A DNA stretch of 64,000 bases from Bacillota bacterium (GTDB lineage Bacteria; Bacillota; Clostridia; Lachnospirales; Lachnospiraceae), in contig JAEWCQ010000034.1 in the NCBI GenBank assembly GCA_023390555.1, positions 23,254-87,253 of the forward strand. The letters are read 5' to 3'. Of the stretch, positions 1 through 8,108 are shown piece after piece. The notes beneath the pieces were generated by a model. The model was not told where the DNA came from. It did no database searches and saw only the letters and a list, made by a program, of their open reading frames with translations. The translations under genes were made by a program, and so were the position numbers. Position 1 is the stretch's first letter, and the number at the start of each line of letters is the position of its first letter.

Positions 1-2555
1 CTATACTTGAGGGAGTCTCTCCCAGCGTAACATTTTCGTGTAGCACTTCCTTTCTGAGCGCAGCGGGACAGATTCCGATTATATTTCAGACAAACGGCAT
101 GACCTTTACAAAAAACTTCAGTTATGCGATTGCATTTAAGGGCATGGCCGGAGAAGATGGTGCTGACGGCGCCCTAGGCGCCTCAGGTGCGGATGGTATG
201 GATGGAAGCATGTATTATCTTTCTTCCAGTGCCACCATCATCAAAAAAGATATGAAAAGTACCCTATCGCCCAACGAAGTCACCTTTCAAGCTTATTACC
301 GACAGGGAACAAGTGAAGCTCCGACTGCATACAACGGTCGTTTCATCCTGGCAGAAAGCACGGACGGCACGAACTATACCGCAAAATATACATCCTCTGC
401 AAACGAAAACAGCTATACGTATTCCATCAGCAATTCCAGCGTCGTTATGATCCGATGTACGTTATATGTCGGCGGGAGTACTTCTGTCGCATTGGACAGC
501 ACGGTAATTCCGGTTATCCTGAGCGACAACGTTGCATCCTCCGTGAAGCAATATGTACTATCCACATCCAGTGTAATAGTTCCTGCAAGCACCGCAGCAT
601 GGTCCGTTGTACAGCCGACCTGGAGCAATGGAAACTATGTCTGGACCAGAAACTTCATCACCTATGCATCCGGTTATACCAGTTACAATAATGTTACTTA
701 TGACAGCGGCCTCACAAGCCAGCTGAGCAGCTTTTCCACCTTCAAATCAACCGTAAATGCAGCTTTGCAAACCACGAATCCGACAACCGAGCTGACGGAA
801 ACTTCTATTTTATCTCCCAGAATCGGCGGTGGTTATCTATACATGTCGAATGGCACTTACAGCGTGGAAATTGATCCGAACCATTCCTATTCAGATAAGA
901 CATTATCCGGATATCTGCTATGCGTCCGTAATGGGAATGATGTCGTTATGGGGGTGGATACGAGTGGGAATGGGTATTTTAAAGGTGAGCTTCATGCAAC
1001 TTCAGGAAAAATTGGGCTATATGCTATCGATGCTGACACTGGATTACTAATCGGTGAATCTGATAATGGTCAAACCATTATTTACCCAAATAAAATGCGG
1101 TTGCAATCTACAAAAACTACTTGGAACAGTCAATATGCTATTGAAATAACAAATCAAAAATTAGAAGCAAAATTTGATCTTGGAAACGGATATTATCGGC
1201 AAACAATACTGTCATCCGATACTGCATTGAACGCTGTGTATAGAGATTCAGCAAGTAATTCTATTATATCATCAGGAGCGTTCTCCTATAATTTAATGCA
1301 CTTAGAATGTGGTCAAAATAAAATAACGTTTGATGTTAATGATCTTAGTGATAGAGAAGTCGCTTACATGTATATTTCGGGAAAAGCATCCATAGGCACA
1401 TTAACAGAATCTTATGCATTGAACGTAGCTTCTTTTATTTGTGATTCATGGATACGAACAACTGGAGCAACTGGTTGGTATAATCAAACATATAATGGTG
1501 GATGGTATATGACTGATTCAAGTTATATTAGGAGTTATAATAATAAATCAATACTGGTTAATAATAGTATTTTCCAATTTGAAACCGAAAATACGTCTTC
1601 AAACGCTTATTTCCTGCAGCGATACAATACAAGTGGAAGTGAATATCAAGGCGGCTTACGATCTTATCCCTCTGGAACAACAAGAGTGGGCATATACAAC
1701 GCAACGAGTGCATCTCATATCTCTATGATCGATTTTTCCGTGGACGGAAGTATTTCTATCCGCCCCAACGGAACAACGGAGATGACTTTCACAAATGACA
1801 ATGTAGATGTAAGCACCCATATGACCTTTTCCAATACAAAACAGCTTATTTCCAAGGATACCGCCGGTGATACAACTACCTTAATTTATCTGAACAGCGG
1901 CGACAATATTCATATCAGCGGCACGAGTAATTCTGCGAATGGAAAAAGTGTTTATATTCATAACACCGGTTCCTACGGAGTGGGATTCATTGGAAGTGCA
2001 TTTCGCCCGGATACCACAAATGTGTTGGCCCTTGGTTCTTCCTCTTATAAATGGACAGCGGTATATGCTACAAACGGCACCATCCAGACGTCCGACAGGA
2101 ATAAGAAAAAGAATATCGAACCGATACCGGAAATATATGAAGAGTTGTTTCTGAAAACACAATGCGTTAGTTATATGTTCAAGGACGGAGACAGGATTCA
2201 CATCGGTGTAATCTCGCAGGATTTTGAGGAAATGATGACAGAGATTGGCTTAACAGCCTTAGACTTTGCTGGATTCTGCAAAGACATTCATTATGAATAT
2301 GATATAGCGGAGGACGGAACTGAAATTGAATCCACCAAGCGTCCGGCAACAGATGAAAACGGAGATATCATTTATGACTATTCTTTCCGGTATCAGGAGT
2401 TCATCATGCTGACCGCACATATGGTGCAGAAAACCATCCGTCGTGCAGACGCACAGGAGCAGGAGATTGAAAATCTGAAAACGCAGATCAGCACCTATGC
2501 TGCCATACTTCAAACCTTATGCAGCCAGCTCCATGTTGACTGCCCTATAAATTAA
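1..2555 (+). CDS. Phage tail fibre / tail-tip protein with C-terminal S74 intramolecular chaperone (5' end outside window)
   Basis: The reading frame is open from the left edge, so the gene starts before the window; the first in-window ATG is at 99. A short collagen-like Gly-rich stretch with repeated GADG-type motifs lies near 150-210. A long beta-rich, Ser/Thr/Tyr/Asn-rich shaft follows. The C-terminus carries a peptidase S74 (endosialidase chaperone) domain with the SDRNKKKNI signature at 2091. Ser and the Lys five residues later match the autocleavage dyad of this family. The last ~30 residues look like the coiled coil usual after S74. Such domains trimerise phage fibres and then cut themselves off. 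The stretch at about 1000-1650 is clearly more AT-rich than both flanks, suggesting a swapped receptor-binding segment. The family and S74 calls are firm; the receptor is unknown. Confidence 0.85.
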   Translation, partial: ILEGVSPSVTFSCSTSFLSAAGQIPIIFQTNGMTFTKNFSYAIAFKGMAGEDGADGALGASGADGMDGSMYYLSSSATIIKKDMKSTLSPNEVTFQAYYRQGTSEAPTAYNGRFILAESTDGTNYTAKYTSSANENSYTYSISNSSVVMIRCTLYVGGSTSVALDSTVIPVILSDNVASSVKQYVLSTSSVIVPASTAAWSVVQPTWSNGNYVWTRNFITYASGYTSYNNVTYDSGLTSQLSSFSTFKSTVNAALQTTNPTTELTETSILSPRIGGGYLYMSNGTYSVEIDPNHSYSDKTLSGYLLCVRNGNDVVMGVDTSGNGYFKGELHATSGKIGLYAIDADTGLLIGESDNGQTIIYPNKMRLQSTKTTWNSQYAIEITNQKLEAKFDLGNGYYRQTILSSDTALNAVYRDSASNSIISSGAFSYNLMHLECGQNKITFDVNDLSDREVAYMYISGKASIGTLTESYALNVASFICDSWIRTTGATGWYNQTYNGGWYMTDSSYIRSYNNKSILVNNSIFQFETENTSSNAYFLQRYNTSGSEYQGGLRSYPSGTTRVGIYNATSASHISMIDFSVDGSISIRPNGTTEMTFTNDNVDVSTHMTFSNTKQLISKDTAGDTTTLIYLNSGDNIHISGTSNSANGKSVYIHNTGSYGVGFIGSAFRPDTTNVLALGSSSYKWTAVYATNGTIQTSDRNKKKNIEPIPEIYEELFLKTQCVSYMFKDGDRIHIGVISQDFEEMMTEIGLTALDFAGFCKDIHYEYDIAEDGTEIESTKRPATDENGDIIYDYSFRYQEFIMLTAHMVQKTIRRADAQEQEIENLKTQISTYAAILQTLCSQLHVDCPIN

Positions 2556-2572
2556 ACTTATCAACCCTATTT

Positions 2573-2603
2573 CAGGAGATGGCCCGCCATCTCCTGTTTT
2601 TCT
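2573..2603 (+). terminator. Intrinsic terminator after the tail-fibre gene
   Basis: A perfect 10-bp stem (CAGGAGATGG / CCATCTCCTG) with a 4-base loop is followed by TTTTT. It sits 18 bases after the stop of the tail-fibre gene, so the next gene needs read-through or its own promoter. Confidence 0.85.
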
Positions 2604-2632
2604 AAAACGACAACGAAACGGAGGATTTACTA

Positions 2633-3007
2633 TTGAAAATCAAAACCATTCAGGCAATGAATGCCATTGCAAGCTTAACCTATTTATTAGATGCAGAAAC
2701 AACCATGCATGCCGCAACAACGATTGTACAGAACTTAAAGGAATTAAAGAGCATAGAAGAAGTGTATCAGGCAAAACAGGAAAAACTCATCAAAAAATAT
2801 GCAGCTGCGGATGACAACGGAGAATATGTCACGGACGAAAAAAGCGGTGGGATTAAAATTCTGGATATGCCTTCCTTTATGCGTGAGATGAATACCCTCA
2901 ACGAGGAAGAAATCGATCCCGATCTGAAAGCCATCTTAAAAACAGAGCTGCCGCAGACAATTAAGCCACGCGTATTTATTGACTTAGATTTTATCATAGA
3001 GGAGTGA
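2633..3007 (+). CDS. Small phage-associated protein of unknown function
   Basis: 124 aa, starting at a TTG with GGAGG placed about 8 bases upstream. The protein is helical and charged, with no signal peptide or membrane segment. It opens with a hydrophobic/Ala-rich helix and ends in an acidic tail (FIEE-like residues). I do not recognise a family. It lies between two tail genes, with only four bases before the following one, so a tail-module accessory role is the natural guess. The TTG start is supported by the ribosome-binding site and by the absence of a better start nearby. Confidence 0.6.
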   Translation: MKIKTIQAMNAIASLTYLLDAETTMHAATTIVQNLKELKSIEEVYQAKQEKLIKKYAAADDNGEYVTDEKSGGIKILDMPSFMREMNTLNEEEIDPDLKAILKTELPQTIKPRVFIDLDFIIEE

Positions 3008-3011
3008 TCAC

Positions 3012-3821
3012 ATGTATTTTACCGATTTTGAATATGGAGCAGAGCTGCTGTCCGACTATGACTGTATGGTCTGCTCTTTTGATGGAAACGGCGGAGCAAC
3101 GACGGTATCTTCCGGTTCGGACATTACGTTCGAGACAGTCGGTACACCGAAAAACAACCGCTTTACGCTGATCAACAGCAAATACGAAAATCCCTATACC
3201 GTTACCTTCCAAATTTGCAAGCGGAATACAGCCGAACAGAAATACTTTACGCCGGAGGAAACCTCCAAAATCCAGCGCTGGCTCTGCCGCAGGGAATTAC
3301 ACAAATTTAAAGTGATGTCCGGTGAACTGAATGACTGCTACTTTATGGCAACCTTTTCGACGAAAAAGATAGAAATCAACGGCCAGACCGCCGGTCTCGA
3401 GCTGAGCATGTCTACAAATGCTCCGTTTGCCTACAAAGAACCGGATGAGATTACCGTTACACTGACCGATACCGACAAAGAAGTTACAATTGCGGATCTG
3501 TCGGATGAAACGGGTACCGGCTATCCGTACCTGACAATCAAAATGCTGGAGGCAGGGGATCTCAGCATCGCAAACAGCATGGATAACCGTATCACCCGCT
3601 TAAACGGATGCCAGAATGGAGAAACTATCGTTCTTGACGGAGAAAACGGCATCATCACTTCCAGTATCAGAACTTCTTCGGAGCTGGGCAAAAATGGCGT
3701 CTTTAACTTTTATTTTCCAAGAATCATCAATACGTATGAAAACAATCAGAACATGTACACCTTCGACCGCAATTGCAATGTTACACTCAGTTATTCCCCA
3801 ATCAAAAAGATAGGCCTCTAA
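3012..3821 (+). CDS. Phage distal-tail (Dit-like) protein
   Basis: 269 aa, soluble and beta-rich. The opening (MYFTDFEYG...LSDYDCMVCSFDG) and the following GTPKNNRF segment resemble the N-terminal ring domain of siphophage Dit/tail-component proteins, which join the tail tube to the baseplate. The C-terminal half is compatible with the usual second domain of the family. Its start lies 4 bases after the preceding stop, so the two are probably co-translated. The order (fibre, small protein, Dit-like) is unlike the usual TMP-Dit-Tal-fibre order, and nothing phage-like follows it. Family call is moderate; an alternative is another tail-tip hub protein. Confidence 0.55.
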   Translation: MYFTDFEYGAELLSDYDCMVCSFDGNGGATTVSSGSDITFETVGTPKNNRFTLINSKYENPYTVTFQICKRNTAEQKYFTPEETSKIQRWLCRRELHKFKVMSGELNDCYFMATFSTKKIEINGQTAGLELSMSTNAPFAYKEPDEITVTLTDTDKEVTIADLSDETGTGYPYLTIKMLEAGDLSIANSMDNRITRLNGCQNGETIVLDGENGIITSSIRTSSELGKNGVFNFYFPRIINTYENNQNMYTFDRNCNVTLSYSPIKKIGL

Positions 3822-3983
3822 AGGCCGGTCTTCCAAAAAAGGAACCTTGAAACTCTCACAATGGTACCTCACGAACTTCCTTCTGATTTTATCCTTGTAA
3901 TTCCGATACGTTCTGTAGTAAATTAAGATACATAAGAATCAAGGTAAAAAATACAGGCAAAAACCAGGACCGGAGGAATCAGA

Positions 3984-4469
3984 ATGCGAAAAAGAGAACG
4001 TGAAGTTACTGATATTGAGGAAATTTTAACTATTTTGGAAAAAAGCAAGGTGATACATTTAGGCCTTTGTGACAGCGATCAACCATATGTACTGCCCATG
4101 AATTACGGCTATGTTTACGAAAACGAAACTCTCGTGTTTTATCTGCACGGGGCAAAAGAGGGCTATAAATATGACATTATCCGTAAAAATCCAAAGATTT
4201 CCTTTGCATTGGAATGCGATACACTTCCTTTTGACGGCAGGATTGCATGCCAGTACGGAATGGCCTACTCCTCTGTTTTGGGGAAAGGCATTGCGGAAAT
4301 CATAGAAGATGTCGAAGAAAAAAAGAAATCTCTGACTGTCCTTATGAAAACACAGACAGGCAGGGACTTTGAATTTGATGACAAAATGGTTTCCATAGTG
4401 AATGTAATCCGGATAACCGTAACAGAATTTTCTGCCAAAAAAAGACCGTTGCCGGGAGAGTGCATGTAA
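3984..4469 (+). CDS. Pyridoxamine 5'-phosphate oxidase-like flavoprotein (NimA-like)
   Basis: 161 aa split-barrel FMN-binding protein. Recognisable landmarks are MRKREREVTD at the N-terminus, the LGLCDSDQPYVLPMNYGY segment, the FYLHGAKEGYKYDIIRKNP segment (heme/flavin-contact region of this family) and FALECD. Relatives include nitroimidazole-resistance Nim proteins and small reductases that use FMN. No partner gene is adjacent: it stands alone behind the phage module and is convergent with the diguanylate cyclase gene. The start has GGAGGAATCAGA upstream. The exact substrate cannot be read from sequence; nitro-reduction is only a family possibility. Confidence 0.8.
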   Translation: MRKREREVTDIEEILTILEKSKVIHLGLCDSDQPYVLPMNYGYVYENETLVFYLHGAKEGYKYDIIRKNPKISFALECDTLPFDGRIACQYGMAYSSVLGKGIAEIIEDVEEKKKSLTVLMKTQTGRDFEFDDKMVSIVNVIRITVTEFSAKKRPLPGECM

Positions 4470-4500
4470 CATGCATGCCCCGGTATACCGGTCTTTTTAT
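4441..4500. terminator. Bidirectional terminator between convergent genes
   Basis: An AAAGACCG / CGGTCTTT outer stem encloses shorter GC-rich and TGCATG/CATGCA stems. It is flanked by an A-run on the left and a T-run on the right, so it can terminate transcripts from both sides. It overlaps the ends of both genes. Confidence 0.75.
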
Positions 4501-5957
4501 TTTAAGATCCGCTCCACTCTCAGCTTTACAACACCCGGTTCAAACGGTTTGCGAATCATATCTGTGGCACCCAGAAGCAGTGCCTCTTCCTCACTCTTTT
4601 CATCTGCAGTGATGACCATTACCGGAATGTCCTGATAACTTGCACGGGAATTGATATATCTGAGTATTTCAAATCCGTTCATTCCGGGTATATGTAAATC
4701 CAGCAGAACAGCCGCCATCCGATCCTTGTACTGACTGAGGAGACTGAGTGCCTCTGTTCCGTCAGAAGCTTCTACCAGTTCATAATCCATCTGAAAAATC
4801 TCTTTTAGTACCTCACGGTTCATTTCACTGTCATCTGCAATCAGCAGAACGGGCTTATCTTTCTGTAGTTTCATATCTCTTGTCATATGAATAATATACC
4901 GGTTTTTCCCAAAGGATTTCGCCTCATATAGCGCATCATCGGCCATCTCAAACAACGCTTCAAACGAAATCTTTTCTCTGCCTGCTACTGCAAATCCGGC
5001 ACTGCAGGTAATCGGATATCCAATCCGTTCCGAAATCTTTTTCATTCCAAGCTGAAGCTGATTGTATTTTCTCTTAAAAAGCCTGCGGTCCGACACATTC
5101 CGAAGCAGAATCACGAATTCATCTCCCCCGATCCTTCCGACAATATCGCTGGAACGAAAGGTATGCGTCAGAAGCGACCCCAGGCCTTCCAGTAGTTCAT
5201 CCCCATACTGATGTCCCATCTTATCGTTGACATGCTTGAAATTATCAATATCCATCACCATAAGTGCGCACATATGATTCTCGTCACGTTTCTTCAGGTA
5301 TTCCGCTATCGTCTCCTCGCAGGTCCTCTTATTGAGAATCCCAGTCAGAAGATCAATACTGCTCATCCGCTGAAAGCGCGCTTTGACACAGTTGTCATTG
5401 ACACGCAGATCCATTACAATCCATGCAACCAGAATTCCAAAAAACAAACCAACAATCACATTATAAATATCATTCACCTGTACGAGCGGATTCTTAAACC
5501 GGAGGATCAGAATGCAGTACAGGAAATCCGACACCGCTAAAAGCGGCAGAATAGAACTAAACTTTAAAATAAAAATCGTCGGAAGAATAATCTGAACAAT
5601 CGGCACAAAAGAGGCCGGATTATCCGGGTAAGGAAATACGTCAATTGTAATAGCGCCAGCGATAACAGTCAGGCAGAATATACTGCACAGCGTCTGTACG
5701 ACACCATAACTGATATTCCCCTTCTTTCTGTAATTTCTCGTAAACAAAAAAAGTACCAGCAAGGCAAGAAGAAATACATAATATTGCCAGGTAATACGCC
5801 ATACCGAGGAAAAAACAGGTGTAATTGCAGTAAAAAACACCACAGAAATCAAAGCGATCACGGAAGCGGTCTGAACAAGTTCCAGATTTTTGCCGGCAAT
5901 CTCATTCCTTGCCTCACTGAAATAAGTCTCCCTCATCCTGTTTTTGTCCTGTATCAA
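4497..5957 (-). CDS. Membrane diguanylate cyclase with C-terminal receiver domain (TM-GGDEF-REC)
   Basis: Likely makes cyclic di-GMP from GTP at the membrane. The longest frame runs to 6026 (509 aa, GTG) but has no ribosome-binding site there. A TTG at 5957 has GGAAGG 8 bases upstream and an ATG at 5936 is also possible. In long-frame numbering, about five to six membrane segments span 52-205. The cyclase domain follows, with an intact GGDEF at 300-304 and an RxxD inhibitory site (RSSD) five residues before it. A response-regulator receiver comes last, with phosphoacceptor Asp443 (LLDLHIPGMNG) and Lys493. A receiver placed after the cyclase is unusual; most fused forms have it in front. No histidine kinase is adjacent, so the phosphodonor is unknown. 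Cyclase activity is well supported by motifs, the mode of regulation is not. Confidence 0.85.
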   Translation of the reverse strand: MIQDKNRMRETYFSEARNEIAGKNLELVQTASVIALISVVFFTAITPVFSSVWRITWQYYVFLLALLVLFLFTRNYRKKGNISYGVVQTLCSIFCLTVIAGAITIDVFPYPDNPASFVPIVQIILPTIFILKFSSILPLLAVSDFLYCILILRFKNPLVQVNDIYNVIVGLFFGILVAWIVMDLRVNDNCVKARFQRMSSIDLLTGILNKRTCEETIAEYLKKRDENHMCALMVMDIDNFKHVNDKMGHQYGDELLEGLGSLLTHTFRSSDIVGRIGGDEFVILLRNVSDRRLFKRKYNQLQLGMKKISERIGYPITCSAGFAVAGREKISFEALFEMADDALYEAKSFGKNRYIIHMTRDMKLQKDKPVLLIADDSEMNREVLKEIFQMDYELVEASDGTEALSLLSQYKDRMAAVLLDLHIPGMNGFEILRYINSRASYQDIPVMVITADEKSEEEALLLGATDMIRKPFEPGVVKLRVERILK

Positions 5958-6214
5958 GTAAAAAGCCTTCCGTATTTTCCCCACCTCCCATGCACTCCTT
6001 CCGTCCTGTTTCCCGCTCTTTTTCACTTAGCACAGCATCTGGCCCGATTCGAAACAGAACAGCCAGGTTATTCACATTCATGAGTAATTCTATTATACAA
6101 AATCAAAATTCATCACACAATCTACTTCCCACTATTTCAGCACATTTTGCAGATTTTTGCAACATTTCGTTTGATTCTCCGTGATTTTTGTGAATAATAC
6201 AAGTCTATTCATCT

Positions 6215-6238
6215 CACGCGGCGCACATGACGCGCGTG
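6215..6238. other. Inverted repeat in a 350-bp gene-free stretch
   Basis: CACGCG and CGCGTG arms are separated by 12 bases of CG-rich sequence in an otherwise AT-rich spacer (6027-6310) between the cyclase start and the glucokinase terminator. It could be an operator or a remnant hairpin. I see no gene or clear promoter in the rest of the spacer. Confidence 0.35.
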
Positions 6239-6310
6239 AAGCTGCGCATCTAAATTTTATGCTATCGGAAAGTCATATCTTTGATACGTTAATGTAACAA
6301 GGTGTCTCCT

Positions 6311-6360
6311 AAAGAAAGAAAAAGCTGCCACATAAAATCTGCAGCAGCTTTCTCTTTCTT
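6311..6360 (-). terminator. Intrinsic terminator of the glucokinase gene
   Basis: On the minus strand a GAAAGCTGC / GCAGCTTTT stem ends in a T-rich run, about 20 bases after the glucokinase stop codon. Confidence 0.75.
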
Positions 6361-6379
6361 TATTCTTCGATCACATATC

Positions 6380-7318
6380 TCAATCCAACAGCATCTGGAC
6401 ACAGCCGTACATCCCTGCGTCATTTCCAAGAGATGCCAGTGTGAATTTTGCATCACGGCAGGCATGGAACGTATACTGTATATAATATTTTTCAATCACA
6501 TCGATCAAAACATTTCCGGCTCTTGAAACACCGCCTCCGATAACAAAGACTTCCGGATTGACCACACAGGCTATATTTGCAAGTGCCTTTCCAAGCATTT
6601 TTCCCAATTCTTCTACCAATGCTTTGGCTGTCTCATCTCCTGCCTTCGCAGCATCAAAGATATCTTTTGCTGTTATCTCCTCTGTCTTCCGAAGTACGGA
6701 ATCTCTGGTATCCTCAGCCAGCATATACTTTGCCATACGCACAATTCCCGTTGCGGATGCATACTGCTCCAGACAACCCTTTTTCCCGCAGCCACAGGTA
6801 TCCGTCTCATTTTCATTCATCAGGATATGGCCGATTTCACCACCGGCTCCGTTTGCTCCTGCTACAATCTTACCGTCAACGACGATTCCGCCGCCAACAC
6901 CGGTGCCAAGCGTTACCATAACGACGTTGGAATAACCTTTTCCGCCGCCCTGCCATGTCTCACCAAGCGCTGCCACATTGGCATCGTTACCAGCTTTGAC
7001 CGAAAGCCCTGTCTTTTCACCCAGCACTTCAGCCACATTGAATACGCCCCATCCCAGATTGACGCATTTCAATACGGTTCCATCTGCAGATACCGGTCCA
7101 GGTACACCGACACCGATCCCCTGTACTTCCTCTCTGCTGATCCCTTCCTGTATCAGTTTCCCGTCAACTGCTGCCGCAACATCATCTAAAATCGAAGCTC
7201 CACCATTTTCCGTATTCGTCTTAACCTCCCATTTGTCCAACAGTGTTCCGTCCGTCTCAAATAAACCTATCTTACAGGTAGTCCCGCCGATATCCACACC
7301 AAAACCATACTTCTTCAT
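6380..7318 (-). CDS. glcK: ROK-family glucokinase
   Basis: 312 aa cytosolic kinase that phosphorylates glucose with ATP. The N-terminal phosphate loop is GFGVDIGGTTCKIG. Next come GVGVPGPV, the sugar-binding GNDANVAALGE and the adenosine-side GTGVGGGIV. The ROK signature with its zinc site follows: GGEIGHI and CGCGKKGCLEQYAS supply the His and three Cys ligands. Length and motif order match Firmicute glucokinases, and the lack of an N-terminal DNA-binding domain separates it from ROK repressors. It is a single-gene unit with its own terminator. In this window it would handle glucose released by the alpha-glucosidase and the GH1/GH2 enzymes imported without a PTS. Confidence 0.92.
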   Translation of the reverse strand: MKKYGFGVDIGGTTCKIGLFETDGTLLDKWEVKTNTENGGASILDDVAAAVDGKLIQEGISREEVQGIGVGVPGPVSADGTVLKCVNLGWGVFNVAEVLGEKTGLSVKAGNDANVAALGETWQGGGKGYSNVVMVTLGTGVGGGIVVDGKIVAGANGAGGEIGHILMNENETDTCGCGKKGCLEQYASATGIVRMAKYMLAEDTRDSVLRKTEEITAKDIFDAAKAGDETAKALVEELGKMLGKALANIACVVNPEVFVIGGGVSRAGNVLIDVIEKYYIQYTFHACRDAKFTLASLGNDAGMYGCVQMLLD

Positions 7319-7437
7319 CTTTTACGTTCTCCTTTTGCAACAAATTGCCCTTTCCCTTTTGCTGCCTTTAGTATAGTAAAGTTCCCCTCGTATGTCAATG
7401 CAGATTCCATGTTTTTAAACGTTTCACCTGAATCTGT

Positions 7438-8094
7438 TCAGTTTTCTTCCAGCACGTAAAAAAGCAGTCTCTGTGCCGCTTCTTCTCTGCTGGTTCCAGT
7501 TAAAATACCAATGATACAGCCCTCCGGGTAAAATCCATAGTGCTCCATCCATGTATTCTTTTTCAGTCTGATTCCTGCCGGATAATCCTCTTTCGTTTCC
7601 GGATCTGTGACAAAGACAATTGTATCCCCATACTGTTTCAGCTGTTCTTCAGAGAGATAGTCCGACAGATTCGCAAAATATTGCTGTCCCGCCAGATATT
7701 CATAGACCTCATCGTCAGCCGCAAATACATCAATCCCACCCGCGGCAATCTGTGTCATCAACGCCTCATAGGAATATGCATTGCCGGAATCGGTACTCGT
7801 CAGATCGACGCTAAAAGAAGTCTGCAGAACTACCTCCTGTTTCTTTTTGTCGTAGCCGTATTGATCCATGAAATCTGAAAAATCCGGTTCTTTCTCCTCC
7901 TCTGTCGCGTAGCTTCCGCAATTCACCAAAGCCATTTCCACAATCGCCGCCTTCGCGGTCACAAAGTGATAAATCAGACTTACCACTGCCGCAATTACAA
8001 TCACACTTCCAATGATCCACCATTTGTAGTAATCCCAAATAAACCCCGCTATTTCAGATTTCTTCATCGTCTTGAAGTCTGCCTTTTTCTCCAT
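7438..8094 (-). CDS. Single-pass membrane protein with an extracellular binding-protein-like domain
   Basis: 218 aa, starting at the ATG at 8094 behind AAGGGAAGGG; a longer frame reaching into the PBP gene is not needed. About 20 basic residues are followed by one membrane helix (WWIIGSVIVIAAVVSLIYHF), then a soluble, acidic outer domain. In that domain the stretch GGIDVFAADDEVYEYLAGQ...FANLSDYL resembles the way solute-binding proteins describe their ligand lobe, but the domain is too short for a full one. I do not recognise a named family. It starts 14 bases after the PBP gene ends and is probably co-transcribed with it, hinting at a cell-envelope role. Confidence 0.7.
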   Translation of the reverse strand: MEKKADFKTMKKSEIAGFIWDYYKWWIIGSVIVIAAVVSLIYHFVTAKAAIVEMALVNCGSYATEEEKEPDFSDFMDQYGYDKKKQEVVLQTSFSVDLTSTDSGNAYSYEALMTQIAAGGIDVFAADDEVYEYLAGQQYFANLSDYLSEEQLKQYGDTIVFVTDPETKEDYPAGIRLKKNTWMEHYGFYPEGCIIGILTGTSREEAAQRLLFYVLEEN

Positions 8095-8108
8095 GTAATT
8101 CCCTTCCC

